A stretch of 42,695 bases of DNA. Source: Penium margaritaceum. Its lineage: Eukaryota; Streptophyta; Zygnematophyceae; Desmidiales; Peniaceae. Below the pieces are notes generated by a model. That model saw only the letters and a list, made by a program, of their open reading frames with translations. It had not been told where the DNA came from and searched no databases. The stretch's first letter is position 1, and each line of letters opens with the position of its first letter. The stretch spans positions 17,216 to 59,910 of the forward strand of contig SZWC01009507.1 in NCBI GenBank assembly GCA_023375785.1, read 5' to 3'. The translations under genes and the position numbers were made by a program. Below are positions 23,236 to 34,492 of the stretch, one piece after another.

Positions 23236-23390
23236 TCTTGTGTAGAGCCATTGTCACGGGGATGAGCTGGTCACCAACAGATGTTTTTGGTGTCCAAGAT
23301 TCCTATGCCCTTGCTTTGCCGCGGAGGGGCACTTGTGGAGTATGAGTCTCAGTTGGGGCAGATTTGTGATATTGTGAGTGTATTATGACA

Positions 23391-24417
23391 CAAGTACCTT
23401 AAACAGCTATGAATCATAACACGAGTCAGCCACGGTCAGAGTGTCCAAACACAATGCAGATATACTGGGCATGACCTTCCAGGTATAAACAAGGTAGAAC
23501 ACTGGTGGCTCGGTGTGGTTATTGTGCGCAATGCCTTGACAAAGTTGGCATGTGCCACTGACCATGACCACAAATGTATCCAAGTGAATTTTAATTATAC
23601 TGATCATAACACTAGTCAGCCCAGTCATAGTGTCCAATCACAGTGCAGATGTACTATGCATGATCTTGCTGGTTCAAACAAGGTAGAATTATAGTGGCTT
23701 GGTGTGGCTATTGTGCACAATGCCTTGACAATGTTGGCATGTGCCATTGACCATGACCACAAAGGTTACCAAGTGACTTTAACTTCTACGAATCATAACA
23801 CGAGTCAGTCACAGTCAGAGTGTCTGATCAAAGTGCAGATATACTTGGCATGATCTTGCAGATACAAACAAGGTAGAATACTGGTGGCTCGGTGTGGCTA
23901 TTGTGCACAATGCCTTGAAGCATTTGGCATGTGCCACTGATCATTACCACAAGTGTATCCAAGTGACTTTTACTTCTATTGATCATAACACGAGTCAGTT
24001 ATGGTCAGAGTGTCCAATCACAGTGCAGAGAAACTAGGAATGATCTTGCAGGTTCAAACAAGGTAGAATACTGGTGGCTCGGTGTGGCTATTATGCGCAA
24101 TGCCTTCATAAAGTTGGCATGTGCCACTGACCATGGCCACAAAGTTTATCTATTGACTTTAACTTCTACGATTCATAACACGAGTCAGCCATGGTCAGAG
24201 TGTCCAATCACAGTGTACATCTAATATGCATGACCTTGCAGGTATAAACAAGGTATTAAACCAGTGGCTTGGCACAGCTATTGTACGCAATGCCTTGACA
24301 AAGTTGGCATGTGCCACTGACCATGACCACAAAGTTTACCAAGTACCTTAAGCGGCTATGAATCATAACATGAGTCACCCACGGTCGGAGTGTCCAATCA
24401 CAGTTCAGATGTATTGG
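23391..24417 (-). repeat. 190-bp satellite array, block 2 (reverse), right part
   Basis: About 5.4 reverse-oriented monomers continue the same families after the island, starting at caagtaccttaaac. They end at the fold-back centre at 24418. No gene is seen. Confidence 0.95.
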
Positions 24418-24450
24418 TCATTCCCAATACATCTGCACTGTATTGGACAC
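24391..24450. other. fold-back inversion junction
   Basis: The reverse-oriented satellite runs to cagatgtattgg (ending 24417). A 6-nt spacer, tcattc (24418-24423), follows, and then ccaatacatctg begins the forward array. The inner 12 bp are perfectly complementary. Pairing continues with few mismatches through the first monomer arms: the forward arm reads tgattcatagccgtttaagg, and the reverse complement of the left arm differs there at one base. Arms of several kilobases of opposite satellite make this a large imperfect palindrome. It may be a true fold-back inversion or an assembly or cloning artefact. Confidence 0.9.
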
Positions 24451-25839
24451 TCTGACCGTGGCTGACTCGTGTTATGATTCATAGCCGTTTAAGGTACTTG
24501 GTAAACTTTGTGGTCATGGTCAGTGGAACATGCCAACTTTGTCAAGGAATTGCGCACAATAGCTTCACCGGGCCACCAGTATTCTACCTTGCTTGAACCT
24601 ATACGATCATGCCTAGTACATCTGCATTGTGGTTGGACACTCTGACCGTGGGTGACTCGTATTATGATCAACAGAAGTAAAAGTCACTTGGATACACTTG
24701 TGGTCATAGTCAGTTGCACATGCCAATTTTGTCAAGGCACTGCGCACAATAGCCACGCCAAACCACCAGTACTCTACCTTGTTTATACATACAAGGTCAT
24801 GCCCAGTATATCTGCACTGTGATTGGACACTCTGACCGTGGCTGACTCGTGTTATGCTTCATAGAAGTTAAAGTCACTTGGTAAACATTGTGGTCATGGT
24901 CACTGGCACATGCCAACTTTGTCAAGGCATTGCGCACAATAGCCACACCGAGCCACCAGTATTCTTCCTGGTTTATACCTGCATGATCATGCCCACTATA
25001 TCTGCACTATGATTGGACACTCTGACCGTGGCTGACTCGTGTTATGAGTCATAACCGTTAAAGGTACTTGGCAAACTTTGTGGTCATGGTCAGTGGCACA
25101 TGCCAACTTTGTCAAGGCATTGTGCACAATAGCCACACCAAGCCACCAGTATTCTACCTTGTTTGCTTTTACACGATCATGCCTAGTACATCTGCACTGT
25201 GATTGGACACTCTGACCGTGGCCGACTCGTGTTATGATTCGTAGAAGTTAAAGTCGCTTGGTAAACTTTGTGGTCATGGTCAGTGGCACATTCCAACTTT
25301 GTCAAGGCATTGCGCACAATAACCATGTCAAGCCACTGGTTTTTTACCTTGTTCATACCTGCAAGGTCATGCATAGTACTTCTGCACTGTGATTATGTAC
25401 TCTGACCAGAGCTGACTCGTGTTACAATTCGTAGAAGTTCAAATCACTTGGTAAACATTGTGGTCATGGTGAGTGGCACATGCCAACTTTGTCAAGGCAC
25501 TGCGCACAATTGCCACACTGGACCACCAGTATTCTACCTTGTTTGCACCTACAAGATCATTCCTAGTACATCTGCACTATGATTGGACACTCTGACCATG
25601 GCTGACTCGTGTTATGATTCATAGAAGTTTAAGTCACTTGGTAAACTTTGTGGTTATGGTTAGTGGCACATGCCAAATTTGTCAAGGCATTGCGTGCAAT
25701 AGTCACAACGATCCACCAGTATTCTTCTTTGTTTGCACATGCAAGATCATGCCTAGTACATCTGCACTGTGATTGGACACTCTGACCATGGCTGACTCTT
25801 GTTATGATTAGTAGCAGTTAAAGTCACTTGGTAAACTTT

Positions 25840-27739
25840 GTGGTCATGGTCAGTGGCACATGCCAACTTTGTCAAGGCATTGCGCGAAATAGCTGTGGCA
25901 AGCCACCGGTTTTATACCTTGTTTATACCTGCAAGGTCATGCAGATTAGATGTGCACTGTGATTGGGTACTCTGACCGTGGCTGACTCGTGTTATGATTC
26001 GTAGACGTTAAAGTCACTTGGTAAACTTTGTGGTCATGGTCAGTGGCACATGCCAACTTTGTCAAGGCATTGCACACAATAGCCACACCAAGCCACCAGT
26101 ATTCTACCTTGTTTGCACCTGCAAGATCATGCCTAGTACATCTGCAGTGTGATTGGACACTCTGACCGTGGATGACTTGTGTGATGATTTGTATAAGTTG
26201 AAGTCATTTGGTCACCTTTGTGGTCATGATCAGTGGCACATGCCAGCATTGTCAAGGCATTGCGCACAATAGCCATACCAAGCCACCGGTTTTTTACCTT
26301 GCTTATACGTGCAATGTCATGCATATTAGATGTGCACTATGATTGGGTACTCTGAACGTGGCTGCCTCGTGTTATGACTCGTAGAAGTTAAAGTCACTTG
26401 GTAAGCTTTGTGGTCATGGTCAGTGGCACATGCCAACTTTGTCAGGACATTACGCACAATGACCACACCGAGCCACCAGTATTCTACCCTGTTTGCACCT
26501 GCAAGATCATGCCTAGTTTATCTGCACCGTGATTGGACACTCTGACCGTGGTTGACTCGTGTTATGATTCGTAGAAGTTAAAGTCACTTCGTAAACATTG
26601 TGGTCATCGTCAGTGGCACACGTCAACTCTGTCAAGGCATTGCACACAATAGCCGTTCCAAGCCACCGGTTTTTTACATTGTTTATACCTGCAAGGTCAT
26701 GCATATTGGACGTGCACTGTGATTGGGTACTCTGACAGTGGCTGACGCGTGTTATGATTCGTATAAGTTAAAGTCACTTGGTAAACTTTGTGGTCATGGT
26801 CAGTGGCACATGCCAACTTTGTCAAGGCATTGCGCACAATGGCCACACCGAGCCACCAGTATTATACCTTGTTTACACATGCAAGATCATGCCTAGTACA
26901 TCTGCACTGTGTTTGGATACTATGACTGTGGCTTACTCGTGTTATGATTCGTAGAAGTTAAAGTCACTTGGTAAACGTTGTGGTCATGGTCAGTGGCACA
27001 TGCCAACTTTGTCAAGGCGTTGCGCACAATAGCCATGCCAAGCCACTGGATTTTTACCTTGTGTATACCTGCAAGGTCATTCATATTAGATTTGCACTAT
27101 GATTGGGTACTCTGACCATGGCTGACTCGTGTTATGAATCGTAGAAGTTAAAGTCACTTGGTAAAGTTTGTGGTCATGGTTAGTGGCACATGCCAACTTC
27201 GTCAGGGCATTGCGCACAATAGCCACACCGAGCCACTAGTATTTTACCTTGTTTGCACCTGCGAGATCATGCCTAGTACATCTGCACTGTGATTGGACAC
27301 TCTGATCCTGGCTGACTCGTGTTATGATTCGTAGAAGTTAAAGTTACTTGGTAAGCTTTGTGGTCATGGTCAGTGGCACATGCCAACTATGTGAATGCAT
27401 TGCGCACAATAGCCCTGCCAAGCCACCGGATTTTTACCTTGCTTATACCTACAAGGTTATGCATATTTGATGTGCACTGTGATTGGGCATTCTGACCGTG
27501 GTTGAATTGTGTTACAATTCGTAGAAGTTCAAATCACTTGGTAAACTTCGTGGTTATGGTCAGTGGCACATGCCAACATTGTCAAGGCATTGCGCACAAT
27601 AGCCATTGCGAGCCACCAGTATTCTACCTTGTTTGAACCTTCAAGAATATGCGTAGTACATCTGCACTATGATTGGACACTCTGACCGTGGCTGACTCAT
27701 GTTATGATCAATAGATGTAAAAGTCACCTGGATACAATT
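25840..27739 (+). repeat. alternating A/C dimer array (5 x 380 bp)
   Basis: Ten monomers alternate strictly. Those beginning near 25840, 26220, 26600, 26980 and 27360 carry the ccaccggttttt-like or ccaccggattttt-like block with gcatattagatg. Those near 26030, 26410, 26790, 27170 and 27550 carry ccaccagtatt with cctagtacatctg. Most share the gattcgtagaagttaaag second block, so A and C differ here mainly in one half. This is a dimeric higher-order repeat of 380 bp. Confidence 0.8.
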
Positions 27740-29417
27740 GAGGTCATGGTCAGTGGCATATGCCATCTTTGTCAAGGCATTGCACACAATAGCCACACCG
27801 AGCCACCAGTATTCTACCTTGTTTATACCTGTAAGGTCATGCCCAGTATATCTGCACTGTGAGTGGACACTGTGCCCGTGGCTGACTCGTGTTATGATTC
27901 ATACCCATTTAAGGTACTTGGTAAACTTTGTGGTCATGGTCAGTGGCACATGCCAACTTTGTCAAGGCATTGCGCACAATAGCCGTGCCAAGCCACCGGT
28001 TTATGTACCTTGTTTATACCTGCAAGGTCATGCCTAGTACATCTGAACTTTGATTGCGCACTCTGATTGTGGCTGACTTGTGTTACAATTAATAGAAGTT
28101 AAAGTCACTTGGTAAACTTTGTGGCCATGGTCAGTCGCACATGCCAACTTTGTCAAAGCATTGCGCACAATAGCCACACCAAGCCACCCGTATTCTATCT
28201 TATTTGCGCGTGCAAGATCATGCCTACTATATCTGCATTGTGATTGGACACTCTGACCGTGGCTGACTCGTGTTGTGATTCATAGCTGTTTAAGGTACTT
28301 GGTAAACTTTGTGGTCATGGTCAGTGGCACATGCCAACTTTGTCAAGGCATTGCACACAATAGCCATGCCAAGCCACAGGTTTTTTTTACATGTTTATAC
28401 CTGCAAGGTCATGCATACTAGATGTGCACTGTGATTGGGAACTCTGACCGTGGCTGACTCGTGATACGATTCGTAGAAGTTAAAGTCACTTGGTAAACTT
28501 TGTGTTCATGGTCAGTGGCACATGCCGACTTTGTCAAGGCATTGCGCACAATAGCAAAACCGAGCCACCAGTACTCTATCCTGTTTGCACCTTCAAGAGC
28601 ATGCCTAGTTCATCTGCACTGTGATTGGACACTCTGACCGTGGCTGACTCGTGTTATTATCAATAGAAGTAAAAGTCCCTTGCATACATTTGTGGTCATG
28701 GTCAGTGGCACATGCCAACGTTGTCAAGGCATAGCGCAAAATAGCCACACCGAGCCACCAGTATTCTACCTTGTTTGTACCTACAAGATCATGCATAATA
28801 CATCTGCACTGTGATTGGACACTTTGACCGTGGCTGATTCGTGTTATAATCAATAGAAGTAAAAGTCACATGGATATGTTGTGGTCATGGTCAGTGGCAC
28901 ATGCCAAATTTGTCAAGGAATTGCGCACAATAGCCACACCGAGCCATCTGTATTCTACCTTGTTTATACCTGCAAGGTCATGCCCAGTATATCTGCACTA
29001 TGATTGGACACTCTGAACGTGGCTGACTCGTGTTATGATTCATAGCCGTTTAATATACTTGGTAAACTATGTGGTCATGTTCAGTGGCATATGCCAACTT
29101 TGTCAAGGTCTTGCGCACAATAGCCGTGCCAAGCCACCGGTTTTTTACCTTGTATATACCTGCAAGGTCATGTATATTACATGTGCGCTTTGATTGGGTA
29201 CTCTGGCCGCAGCTGACTCGTGTTATGATTCGTAGAAGTCAAAGTAAATTGGTAAACTTTGTTGTCATGGTCAGTGGCACATGCCAACTCTGTCAAGGCA
29301 TTGCGCACAATAGCCACACAGAGCAACCAGTATTCTGCATTGTTTGCACCTGGAAGATCATGCCTAGTACATCTGCACTCTGATTGGACACTCTGACCGT
29401 GGCTGACTCGTGTTATG

Positions 29418-31048
29418 ATCAATAAAAGTAAAAGTCACTTGGATACATTTGTGGTCATGGTCAGAGGCACATGCCATCTTTGTCAAGGCATTGCGCACAA
29501 TAGCCACACTGAGCCACCAGTATTCTACCTTGTTTATACCTGTAAGGTCATGCCCAGAATAAGTGCATTCTGATTGGACACTCTGACCGTGGCTGACTCG
29601 TGTTATGATTCATAGCCGTTTAAGGTACTTGGTTAATGCTGTGGTCATTGTCAGTGGCACATGCCCACTTTGTCAAGGCATTGCGCAAAATCGCCGTGCC
29701 AAGCCACCAGTATTTTAACTTGTTTATACCTGCAACATCATGCATATTACATGTGCACTGTGATTGGGCACTCTGACCGTGGCTGACTCGTGTTAGGATC
29801 AATAGAAGTAAAAGTCACTTTGATACATTTGTGGTCATGGTCAGTGGCACATGCCAACTTTGTCGAGGCATTGTGCATAATAGCCACACCAAACCATGAG
29901 TACTATACCTTGTTTATAACTGAAAGGTCATGCCCAGTATATCTGCACTGTGATTGGAAACTCTGACCATGGCTGAAACGTGTCATGATTCATAGCCCTT
30001 TAAGGTACTTGGTAAACTTTGTGGTCATGGTCAGTGGCACATGCCAACTTTGTCAAGGTATTGCGTATAATATCCGTGCCAAGCCACCGGTTTCTTAACT
30101 TGTTTATACCTGCAAGTTCATGCATATTATATGTGCACCGTGATTGGGCACTCTGAGTGTGGCTGACCCGTGTTACGATTTGTAGAAGTCTAAGTCACTT
30201 GGTCAACTTTGTGGTCATGGTCAGTGGCACCTGCCAATTTTGTCTAGGCATTGCGCACAATATCTGTGCCAAGCCACCGGTTTTTTACCTTGCTTATACA
30301 TGCAAGGTCATGCATGTTAGATGTGCACCGTGATTGGACACTCTGACCGTGGCTGAATCGTGTTACGATTCGTAGAAGTTTAAGTCACTTGGTAAACTTT
30401 GTGGTCATGGTCAGTGGCACATGCCAACTTTGTCAAGGCATTGCGCACAATAGCTGCACCGAGCCACCAGTATTTTACCTTGTTTATACATGGGAGGTCA
30501 TGCCCAGTATACCTGCACAGTGATTGGATACTCTGACAGTGGCTGTCTCGTGTTATGATTCATAGCCGTTTAATGTACTTGGTAAACTTTGTGGTCATGG
30601 TCAGTGGCACATGCCAACTTTGTCAAGGCATTGCGCACCATAGCCACACCGAGCAACCAGTATTCTACCTTGTTTGTACCTGCAAGATCAGGCCTAGTTC
30701 ATGTGCACTGTGATTGGACACTCTAACTGTGGCTGACTCGTGTTATGATTCGTAGCCGTTTAATGTACTTGGTAAACTTTGTGGTCATGGTCAGTGGCAC
30801 ATGCAAACTTTGTCAAGGCATTGCACACAATAGCCGTTCCAAGCCACCGGATTTTTACCTTGTTTATACCTGCAAGGTCATGCATGTTAGATGTGCACTC
30901 AAATTGGGCACTCTGACCGTGGCTGACTCGTGTTACGATACGTACAAGTTAAAGTCGCTTTGTAAACTTTGTGGTCATGGTCAGTGGCACATGCCAACTT
31001 TGTCAAGGCATTGCACACAATAGCCACACGGAACCACCAGTATTCTAC
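29418..31048 (+). repeat. higher-order unit preceding element copy 1
   Basis: From 29418 this stretch matches 31616 onward at an offset of about 2199 bp, which equals nine monomers plus one 486-bp element plus 3 bp. Shared rare variants are cagaggcacatgccatc, cccagaat and tgtgcataatagccac. Its last part, from about 30455, instead matches 33413 onward at 2958 bp (shared cacagtgattggatactc and cgatacgta). The two offsets differ by four monomers, so four monomers were inserted between the halves in the second unit. Confidence 0.75.
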
Positions 31049-31534
31049 CTACTGCTCAAGGAATTCAACGATAGAGGTTTGCCTGATTATGAAATCTACG
31101 AATTAGATTGAAAATTTGGGCTCAGTATTATTTTTGGAATCCTAAGTGAACGAATTGACATTCAACTGACACTTTGAATTCAACAAAAGGCCCAGGATCA
31201 TTTTTGCAGAAATCAAATATTTCAACGAGATCTTCCATTGTACAAATAAACACTGAGGACCACCGACGGGTCTAGGAGTGTGTGGTGTTACGTTGGTTTG
31301 TCATTTTGTACATATGGCTGTTCACGCCTATTTGTAGTTCCTTACCACGAATGACTCTACGGAGAATGTGAACAAACATGTGATGTGAAATATGAGTGAA
31401 CATTGTCTTAACCGTGATTTCACCGGAAAACATATTCAAATCATTTGTGTGACATTTTAATTTCATCGAACAAATTTTGACACAATTTCAATGACCAGGA
31501 AAACATTTAAAATGAAATAACTCGAGCAGTAGGG
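31049..31534 (+). mobile_element. 486-bp MITE-like element, copy 1
   Basis: The non-satellite insert starts ctactgctcaag and ends ctcgagcagtag plus gg, giving 12-bp terminal inverted repeats that match at 11 positions. A tac precedes it (31046-31048) and another follows it (31535-31537), which could be a 3-bp target duplication. Two copies of the same length lie at 34007 and 39413. The forward strand shows a decayed frame of about 42 codons (LPDYE.YELD ... SERIDIQLT), here broken by a TGA. The reverse strand has a 65-codon frame at 31272-31466. It is too short for a transposase; a non-autonomous DNA transposon is the likeliest class. The family is not assigned. Confidence 0.7.
31272..31466 (-). 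pseudogene. small reverse-strand open frame in element copy 1, probably non-functional
   Basis: A 64-residue frame contains the segment FTHISHHMFVHILRRVIRG and then QIGVNSHMYKMTN. The same core is open in copy 2 (about 34250-34380) and copy 3 (39624-39818). Many differences between copies change amino acids (I/L, F/L, I/N, K/R, S/N), and the upstream frame shifts by one base in copy 3. This argues against purifying selection. It may be a remnant of a transposon coding region or chance; no domain is recognised. Confidence 0.2.
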
Positions 31535-34006
31535 TACCTTGTTTGCACCTGCAAGATCACGCCTAGTACATCTGCACTGTCATTTGACACTCTGACCGTG
31601 GCTGACTCGTGTTATGATCAATAGAAGTAAAAGTCACTTGGATACATTTGTGGTCATGGTCAGAGGCACATGCCATCTTTGTCAAGGCATTGCGCACAAT
31701 ATTCACACTGAGCCACCAGTATTTTGCCTAGTTTATACCTGTAAGGTCATGCCCAGAATATTTGCATTATGATTGGACACTCTGACCGTGGCTGACTCGT
31801 GTTATGATTCATATCCGTTTAAGGTACTTGGTTAACTTTGTGGTCATTGTCAGTGGCACATGCCAACTTTGTCAAGGCATTGCGCAAAATCGCCGTGCCA
31901 AGCCACCAGTGTTTTGACTTGTTTATACCTGCATAGTTATGCATATTACACGTGCACTGTGATTGGGCACTCTGACCGTGGCTGACTCGTGTTATGATCA
32001 ATATAAGTAAAAGTCACTTGGATACATGTGTGGTCATGGTCAGTGGCACATGCTAACTTTGTCAAGGTATTGTGCATAATAGCCACACCGAACCACGAGT
32101 ACTTTACCTTGTTTACAACTGAAAGGTCATTCCCAGTATATCTGCAGTTTGATTGGACACTCTGACCGTGGCTGAAACGTGTTATGATTCATAGCCCTTT
32201 AAGGTACTTGGTAAACTTTGTGGTCATGGTCAGTGGCACATGCCAACTTTGTCAAGGCACTGCGCACAGTATCCGTGCCAAGCCACCAGTTTTTTAACTT
32301 GTTTATACCTGCAAGTTCATGCATATTACATGTACACTGTGATTGGGCACTCTGACCATGGCTGACTCGTGTTACGATTCGTAGAAGTTAAAGTCACTTG
32401 GTAAACTTTGTGGTCATGGTCAGTGGCACATGCCAACTTTGTCAAGGCATTGCGCACAATAGCCGTGCCAAGCTACCGGGTTTTTACCTTGTTTATACCT
32501 GCAAGGTCATGCATATTAGATGTGCACCGTGATTGGGCACTCTGAGTGTGGCTGACCCGTGTTGCGATTTGTATAAGTTAAAGTCACTTGGTAAACGTTG
32601 TGGTCATGGTCAGTGGCACATGCCAATTTTGTCAACGCATTGCGCACAATAGCTGTGCCAAGCCACCGGTTTTTTACCTTGTTTATACCTGCAAGGTCAT
32701 GCATGTGAGATGTGCACCGTGATTGGACACTCTGACTGTGGCTGACTCGTGCTACGATTCGTAGAAGTTAAAATCACTTGGTAAACTTTGTGGTCATGGT
32801 CAGTGGCACATGCAAACTTTGTCAAGGCATTGCACACAATAGCCACGCCAAGCCACCGGTGTTTTACCGTGTTTGTACCTGCAAGATCATGCCTAGTACA
32901 TCTGCACTGTGATTGGACACTCGGACCATGGCTGACTCGTGTTGTGATCGATAGAAGTAAAGTCACTTGGATACATTTTTGGTCATGGTCAGTGGCACAT
33001 ACCAACTTTGTCAAGGCATTGCACAAAATAGCCACAGCGATCCACCAGTATTCTATTTTGTTTATACATGCAAGGTCATGCCCATTATATCTGCACTGTG
33101 ATTGGACACTCTGACAGTGGCTGACCCATGTTATGATTCATAGCCGTTTAATGTACTTGGCAAACTTTGTGGTCATGGTCAGTGGCACATACCAACTTTG
33201 TCAAGACATTGCGCACAATAGCCGTGCCGAGCCACCTGTTTTTTACCTTGTTTATACCTGTAATGTCATGCCTAGTACATCTGAACTGTGATTGGGTACT
33301 CTGACCGTGGCTGACTCGTGTTTTGATTCGTAGAAGTTAAAGTCACTTGGTAAACTCTGTGGTCATGGTCAGTGGCACATCCCAACTTTGTCAAGGCATT
33401 GCGCACAATAGCTGCACCGAGCCACCAGTATTCTACCTTGTTTATACATGCGAGGTCATGCCCATTATATCTGCACAGTGATTGGATACTCTGACAGTGG
33501 CTTTCTCGTGTTATGATTCATAGCCGTTTAGTGTACTTGGTAAACTTTGTGGTCATGGTCAGTGGCACATGCCAACTTTGTCAAGGCATTGCGCACAATA
33601 GCCACACCGAGCCACCAGTATTCTACCTTGTTTGTACCTGCAAGATCATGCCTAGTTCATGTGCACTGTGATTGGACACTCTGACCGTGGCTGACTCGTG
33701 TTATGATTCATAGCCGTTTGTTGTACTTGGTAAACTTTGTGGTCGTGGTCAGTGGCACATGCAAACTTTGTCAAGGCATTGCGCACAATAGCCGTACCAA
33801 GCCACCGGATTTTTACCTTGTTTATAGCTGCAAGGTCATGCATATTAGATGTGCACTGTGATTGGGCACTCTGACCGTGGCTGACTGGTGTTACGATACG
33901 TATAAGTTAAAGTCGCTTGGTAAACTTTGTGGTCATGGTCAGTGGCACATGCCAACTTTGTCAAGGCATTGTGCACAATAGCCACACCGAACCACCAGTA
34001 TTCTAC
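31535..34006 (+). repeat. 190-bp satellite, block 3b (13 monomers) between element copies 1 and 2
   Basis: The block is 2472 bp, equal to 13 monomers within 2 bp. Its first part copies 29418 onward, and its last part copies the sequence left of element copy 1. About four monomers in the middle (roughly 32600-33400) are extra. These resemble 41400-42200 at an offset near 8805 bp. No gene is seen. Confidence 0.9.
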
Positions 34007-34492
34007 CTACTGCTCAAGGAATTCAACGATAGAGGTTTGCCTGATTATGAAATTTATGAATTAGATTGAAAAATTGGGCTCAGTATTATTTTTGGAATCC
34101 TAAGTGAACGAATTGACATTCAACTAACACATTGAATTCAACATAAGGCCCATGATCATTCTTTCAGAAATCCAAATTTTCAACGAGATATTCCATTGTA
34201 CAAAGAAATATTAAGGACCACCAACGGGTCTAGGTGTGTGTGGTGTTACGTGGGTTTGTCATTTTGTACAGATGGCTGTTCACGCCTATTTGTAGTTCCC
34301 TACCACGTATGACTCTATGGATAATGTGAACAAACATGTGATGTGACATACTAGTGAACATTTCCTCTACCGTGATTTCATTGAAAAACATATTCAAATT
34401 ATTTGTGTGACATCTTCATTTCAGCGAAAAAAAATTGACACAATTTCAATGGCCAGAAAAACATTTAAAATCAAATAACTCGAGCAGTAGGG
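34007..34492 (+). mobile_element. 486-bp MITE-like element, copy 2
   Basis: It has the same termini (ctactgctcaag and ctcgagcagtag plus gg), the same length and the same insertion phase in the monomer as copies 1 and 3, with tac on both sides. It shares with copy 1 the in-frame TGA after YELD and other derived bases, so copies 1 and 2 are sisters. In the first 135 bp I count about 5 differences from copy 1. The reverse-strand FTSMSHHMFVHI core frame is open here too. Confidence 0.7.

Larger units (their letters stand above)
22375..23390. mobile_element. 1.0-kb non-satellite island, possible solo LTR
   Basis: The island starts with tgatttagcg immediately after satellite and ends with tattatgaca immediately before satellite resumes at caagtacc, so it has TG...CA ends like an LTR about 1016 bp long. 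Read on the reverse strand it would start tgtcataat, a common LTR-like start. No second copy, primer-binding site or convincing target duplication is visible; a 4-bp caca flanks 22375-23388, which could be duplication or microhomology. The satellite phase is not continuous across it: about 120 bp of one monomer are missing. Composition is richer in G+C than the satellite, especially 22940-23350. Open frames (up to 115 codons at 22454-22801) resemble nothing I recognise. Alternatives are a fragment of a longer element or captured host sequence. Confidence 0.45.
24424..31048 (+). repeat. 190-bp satellite array, block 3a (forward)
   Basis: About 35 monomers are in forward orientation. The left part mixes variants, 25840-27739 is an A/C dimer array, and the right part (from about 29418) belongs to a higher-order unit that includes the 486-bp element. 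The block is interrupted at 31049 by the first copy of that element, inside the motif ctaccttg. No gene is seen. Confidence 0.97.
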
